Source: Asaia bogorensis | GTDB taxonomy: Bacteria > Pseudomonadota > Alphaproteobacteria > Acetobacterales > Acetobacteraceae | Assembly: GCA_945861095.1 (NCBI GenBank) | Contig: CAMATI010000001.1 | Span: forward strand, 67,131 to 104,155 | Reading direction: 5' to 3' | Length of the DNA: 37,025 nt | In this document: positions 33,788-37,025 of the stretch, piece after piece | Numbering within the stretch: position 1 is the stretch's first letter | Layout of the letters: each line of letters starts with the position of its first letter | Position numbers and translations under genes: made by a program | Notes under the pieces: model-generated | Told to the model about the DNA's origin: nothing | Databases searched by the model: none | The model's input: the letters and a program-made list of their open reading frames with translations, nothing else

Positions 33788-34830
33788 CGGTTCATGTCCG
33801 CCCTGCTATGCCCTTCCGCCGCGCCTCGGCCTGCACCGCCGACCACGCTGTCGGCTCCGCCCCCCGTTGCGCCCCCCGTTGCGCCCCCCGCCGCGCCCGC
33901 TCGCCCGCATCGCTTCAGGAATTCACCCGCCAACCGCACATAGGCCTGCGCCCCTGTCGACCTCAAATCATACGTCAGCACAGGCTTCCCGTGGCTCGGC
34001 GCCTCCGAGACCCGGACATTCCGAGGGATATATGTCTCGTACACCCATTCCCCGAAGAAATCGCGCACGTCCTTGGTGATCTGTTCCGACATGCTGTTCC
34101 GGTTGTCGACCATCGTCAGAAGAATCCCGTGCAGATGGAGCGACGGGTTGAACCGCCGCCGGACGGTTTCGATCGTTTGCATCAATCCGCTGATGCCTTC
34201 CAACGCATAGAACTCGCATTGCAACGGGATCAGCACCTCATCCGCGGCGACCAGCGCGTTCAATGTCAGCAACCCCAGGCTCGGTGGGCAGTCGATCAGA
34301 ATGTGGCGGAACCGCCCATCCACCCGCCACAGGCTCAAGGCCCGCCGCAGACGAAACTCCCGTCGCACCAGGGGAACCAGTTCCACCTCGGCGCCGACCA
34401 GTTCAATTCCCGCCGGCAAGATGAACAGGCCCGGAATCGCGGTCGGCATGGGTGTGTCGAGGCGCGGTTGCTCCTCGGTCAAAAGCTGGTAGCTGCCGTG
34501 GCCCCGGTCGGACCGCGCGATACCGAGGCCCGTGGATGCGTTGCCCTGCGGATCGAGATCGATCAGCAACACGGATTGTCCGGTGGCGGCGATGGCGGTT
34601 GCCAGGTTGATGGCGGTTGTCGTCTTGCCCACCCCGCCCTTCTGGTTGGACACCACGGTGATCTGCGTCGAAGGCCGATGGGTCACGCGGCTTGCAACGC
34701 CCGGGATTGCAGCGTCCGGGGTTGCAGCGTCCGGGATTGAAGCGTCCGGGGTTGCAGTGCCGGGCGTCGCACCGACGGGTGCTGCAACGACGGAGGCGGC
34801 AGCACCTGGGCTGGCGGAACGGTCGATCAC
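33784..34830 (-). CDS. parA: Partitioning ATPase ParA (Soj type) with repetitive N-terminal extension
   Basis: The protein (348 residues from the GTG at 34830) has deviant Walker A NQKGGVGKTT, LIDLDPQGNASTGLGI and LIDCPPSLGLLTLNAL, the full Soj/ParA set. The GTG is chosen because AGGAG lies 4 nt upstream; a longer open frame to 35028 has no such site. The core starts about 56 residues in, so the protein carries an extra N-terminal arm built from (A/T)(T/I)P(D/G)A repeats, encoded by 15-bp tandem units. The C-terminus also has an added Gly/Ala-rich tail coded by GGGGCGCAAC-like repeats. Typical Soj is about 260 residues. It overlaps parB by 4 nt. No rsmG or mnmG, the usual upstream neighbours in alphaproteobacteria, is present. 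Confidence 0.94.
   Translation of the reverse strand: MIDRSASPGAAASVVAAPVGATPGTATPDASIPDAATPDAAIPGVASRVTHRPSTQITVVSNQKGGVGKTTTAINLATAIAATGQSVLLIDLDPQGNASTGLGIARSDRGHGSYQLLTEEQPRLDTPMPTAIPGLFILPAGIELVGAEVELVPLVRREFRLRRALSLWRVDGRFRHILIDCPPSLGLLTLNALVAADEVLIPLQCEFYALEGISGLMQTIETVRRRFNPSLHLHGILLTMVDNRNSMSEQITKDVRDFFGEWVYETYIPRNVRVSEAPSHGKPVLTYDLRSTGAQAYVRLAGEFLKRCGRAGAAGGATGGATGGGADSVVGGAGRGAAEGHSRADMNR
34696..34770. repeat. 15-bp tandem repeat (about 5 units) in the 5' part of parA
   Basis: Units at 34711, 34726 and 34741 are nearly identical, with diverged units on both sides. In frame on the minus strand they encode the TPDA/IPDA repeats of the ParA N-terminal arm. Confidence 0.8.
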
Positions 34831-35023
34831 GGTCTCCTGACTTTCCCTGAGTTCGGCAGAGTCGAGCGACTCGGCGATGATGCAGCGCCCCTCGGCAACG
34901 CGCGATCCTAGAGCAGGATCAGGCAGAGCGGAACGTAACCGCGTGTGAATCACACGATCACACAAAGATCTAGCGGTCCCTATCGTTGATTTCGCAGGGA
35001 TCGTGGCTCGGCTCTCTCTCGCC

Positions 35024-35111
35024 GCCATGGTGGGAGCAGGCCCTCCATCGACGGTTTCTACCCTGTCAACGGCCGCAAGTCGTGGATGGCCTGCCTACGC
35101 CCGCCATGACG
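35024..35111. repeat. Dispersed palindromic repeat, copy 3 (right half well preserved)
   Basis: The right half (35077-35111) is almost identical to 29017-29051 of copy 1 (AAGTCGTGGATGGCCTGCCT, then CCATGACG). The left half is diverged, so the inner inverted arms no longer pair fully. Confidence 0.6.
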
Positions 35112-35324
35112 CGGAGAGGCCGACAATCCAATCCCCGCATTCTGAACGACGCGGCCCGCCAGAGCGGTTTTTCGTTTCCCGTCAGCGTAGGACCGCCCTG
35201 ACGTGACGGGGGGCCACGAAATCGGCTTCGACATCTGTGTCGGCCACCGCATACCACGACGGCATACCGTGACCATGGCGTCCAACCGCCTATTTCCCTG
35301 CCCAAGCACCGCCGCTATAGGTCG

Positions 35325-35370
35325 ATCCGCTGTTCCAATCCGCTGTTCCAATCCGCTGTTTCAGTCCGCA
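35325..35370. repeat. 13-bp tandem repeat (3.3 units) upstream of the FAH gene
   Basis: Units ATCCGCTGTTCCA at 35325 and 35338 are identical; the third (35351) has one change and a partial fourth follows. The array ends 11 nt before the ATG at 35382 and lies in the presumed leader or promoter. Confidence 0.8.
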
Positions 35371-35381
35371 GGACCCATAGC

Positions 35382-36068
35382 ATGGCCGATTTCGTCATCC
35401 CGCCTCCCGCCATTGTATCCGTCCCCGTCGCCGGCGGTGGCGCGTTTCCCGTTCGCCGCGTGTTTTGTGTCGGGCGCAACTACGCCGAACACGCGCGGGA
35501 AATGGGCAGCGACCCAGATCGGGAGCCGCCGTTCTTCTTCATGAAACCGGCCGACGCCCTGCTGCTGAACGACGCCGACATGCCCTATCCGCCGCAAAGC
35601 AAGGACCTGCATCACGAGATGGAATTGGTCGTGGCCATCGCGGAAGGCGGCGTGAACATTGCCGAAGCCGACGCGCTCCGCCATGTCTGGGGCTACGCCG
35701 CGGGTTTGGACATGACTCGCCGGGACTTGCAGAACGCCGCGAAGAAGGAAGGCAAACCCTGGGACATGGGCAAGGGGTTCGACCACTCCGCGCCGATCGG
35801 CCTGATGGTTCCCGCCGCGAAGGTGGGACACCCGGCCGGCGGCCTGATCGAATTGAAGGTGAACGGCAAGGTTCGCCAAACCTCCGATCTGTCCAAGATG
35901 ATCTGGAATGTGCCGGAAACCATCGCCTATCTGTCCGGCCTGGTGCGTCTGGCGCCGGGCGACCTGATCTACACCGGCACGCCCGAAGGTGTGGCCGCCG
36001 TGCAGCGCGGCGACCTGCTGGAAGGCAGCGTGCAGGGGGTCGGCACCGTTCGGACCCGGATCGTCTGA
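35382..36068 (+). CDS. Fumarylacetoacetate hydrolase (FAH) family protein
   Basis: The 228-residue protein is of the short FAH type (acylpyruvase/oxaloacetate decarboxylase-like FAHD1 group). It has FCVGRNYAEHAREMG (about residues 28-42), the metal-binding HHEMELVVAI with the ExE acids (about 77-86), DMTRRDLQ and GDLIYTGTPEGV near the C-terminus. These enzymes cleave or decarboxylate beta-diketo acids such as acylpyruvates using a divalent metal. An AGGA lies 9 nt before the ATG. The stop shares a base with the next ATG (TGATG), so it is co-translated with the exonuclease III-like gene. The length and motifs point to catabolic housekeeping, not to the polyketide pathway. Confidence 0.93.
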   Translation: MADFVIPPPAIVSVPVAGGGAFPVRRVFCVGRNYAEHAREMGSDPDREPPFFFMKPADALLLNDADMPYPPQSKDLHHEMELVVAIAEGGVNIAEADALRHVWGYAAGLDMTRRDLQNAAKKEGKPWDMGKGFDHSAPIGLMVPAAKVGHPAGGLIELKVNGKVRQTSDLSKMIWNVPETIAYLSGLVRLAPGDLIYTGTPEGVAAVQRGDLLEGSVQGVGTVRTRIV

Positions 36069-36874
36069 TGCCCGAATTGCGGATCGCGACCTGGAACATC
36101 AACTCGCTGCGGTTGCGCCTGGGCCTGCTGAAGGAACTGGCCGACACGCTCCATCCCGATGTGATTTGCCTGCAGGAAACCAAGGTTCCGGACGAATTGT
36201 TTCCCCGCGACGCGCCAGGGGAACTCGGCTACCCGCACGTGCTGTTCCGGGGCATGAAGGGCTATAATGGGGTTGCGATCCTGTCGCGTGCCCCGTTGAC
36301 CGCGCTCGACATCGCGCCTGACTGGTGCGGCAAGGGCGATTGCCGCCACATCGCGGGGCTGGTGGAAACACCCAGCGGGCCGGTCGAACTGCATAATTTT
36401 TATGTGCCGGCGGGGGGAGACGTCCCCGACCGTGTGCAAAACGTGAAATACGGCCACAAGCTGGATTTCATCGCCGAGGCGCGGAACTGGTTCGCCGCCC
36501 GCACCGGGCTTTCCCGCGCGGTTGTGGTGGGCGATCTGAACATCGCGCCGCTGGAACACGACGTCTGGAGCCACAAGCAGTTGCTGGATGTCGTCAGCCA
36601 TACGCCCGCCGAAACCGCGGGGCTGAACGCCTGGCTGGACACGGGCTTCGTCGACGCGGTCCGCCATTTCGTGCCGGACGATCAGAAGCTGTACACATGG
36701 TGGTCGTATCGGAACAAGGACTGGCGCGCATCCGACCGTGGCCGGCGCCTGGACCATGTCTGGGTCACGCCCGATCTCAAAGACGCCCTGAAGGGGCATA
36801 CGATCCTGCGGGATGCACGAGACTGGGTGAAAGGCTCGGATCACGTGCCGGTCTGCGTGGCACTGGACCTTTAG
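36068..36874 (+). CDS. xth: Exodeoxyribonuclease III / AP endonuclease
   Basis: The 268-residue protein has the full exonuclease III fold: ATWNINSLRLRL (metal and phosphate-binding Asn), ICLQETKV with the metal Glu (about residues 34-41), NFYVPAGGD with the catalytic Tyr, VVGDLNIAPLEHDVW containing the catalytic Asp and Asn, and RLDHVWVTPDL plus GSDHVPV with the C-terminal Asp-His pair. It cuts at abasic sites and degrades 3' ends in base-excision repair. It overlaps the FAH stop by one base. The remaining 151 nt of the window after its stop hold no feature that I can support. Confidence 0.95.
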   Translation: MPELRIATWNINSLRLRLGLLKELADTLHPDVICLQETKVPDELFPRDAPGELGYPHVLFRGMKGYNGVAILSRAPLTALDIAPDWCGKGDCRHIAGLVETPSGPVELHNFYVPAGGDVPDRVQNVKYGHKLDFIAEARNWFAARTGLSRAVVVGDLNIAPLEHDVWSHKQLLDVVSHTPAETAGLNAWLDTGFVDAVRHFVPDDQKLYTWWSYRNKDWRASDRGRRLDHVWVTPDLKDALKGHTILRDARDWVKGSDHVPVCVALDL

Positions 36875-37025
36875 AGGCGGCAGCAGTTCTCAATGCGGAC
36901 GAATCGCAATCTCAATTCCCGTCCGGCGATGAGCGATAGGCGAGTGTTCGCTGAGTCCGATCCGCCACAGGTCAAAGACAATCGTCCTGCCCGCCCAGGG
37001 AGTGGATTTGCAAACCGGCCGATCT

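Larger units (their letters stand above)
34831..35381. other. Intergenic region between divergent parA and FAH genes, no gene seen
   Basis: These 551 nt carry the parA promoter side (A/T-richer, with a short dyad around GTGTGAATCACAC, 34942-34954), a copy of the dispersed palindrome (about 35024-35111) and a 13-bp tandem repeat just before the FAH gene. Open frames here are short and overlap the repeats. No rsmG or mnmG remnant was recognised. Confidence 0.6.

Overview
The window is about 37 kb of GC-rich DNA, probably from an alphaproteobacterium (inferred from the Soj/ParB-like pair, the RND pump and the style of the dispersed palindromes; no rRNA or other taxonomic marker is present). Nearly all of it (1 to about 31 kb) is the 3' portion of a trans-acyltransferase (trans-AT) polyketide synthase cluster. 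The last 6 kb holds a LuxR-type regulator, parB/parA and two housekeeping-type genes.

Layout. Nt 3-9383 is the 3' part of a giant PKS gene, cut by the window start: KS(partial)-KR-ACP / KS-ACP-ACP / KS-ACP-TE-ACP, with no embedded AT. A translationally coupled beta-branching cassette follows (9367-13320): decarboxylating KS with Cys replaced by Ser, HMG-CoA-synthase homologue (HCS), ECH1, ECH2. Then come a cytochrome P450 (minus), a SAM methyltransferase (plus) and a PfaD-type trans-acting enoyl reductase (minus). A minus-strand trio follows, comprising a UbiB/ABC1-type kinase and two small highly charged proteins, one ending in 13 Asp. Two stand-alone acyltransferases come next (plus): the first has Gln in place of the carboxylate-binding Arg and is probably a PedC/PksD-type acyl hydrolase, the second is a malonyl transferase. 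They are followed by a zinc-less MDR oxidoreductase. A minus-strand RND efflux operon (outer membrane factor, membrane fusion protein, pump), a MaoC hydratase, an Sfp-type phosphopantetheinyl transferase and an SDR complete the cluster.

How the genes fit together. The ATs load malonyl units on the PKS carrier domains after the phosphopantetheinyl transferase has activated them. The KS-ACP-ACP module has no reductive domains, so it leaves a beta-keto group that the KS(Ser)/HCS/ECH1/ECH2 set can turn into a beta-methyl branch. The ACP that follows the thioesterase looks like the donor ACP of that cassette (AcpK type) fused to the end of the PKS, which would explain why no free acpK gene is seen. 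The PfaD protein, P450, methyltransferase, MDR and SDR are candidate tailoring or trans-acting enzymes, and the RND pump is a likely exporter or resistance system. The product cannot be named from this window.

The DNA is rich in short in-frame tandem repeats (PKS linkers, PfaD C-terminus, ParA N-terminus) and in dispersed palindromic elements between genes. I saw no tRNA, rRNA, CRISPR array or recognisable transposase.
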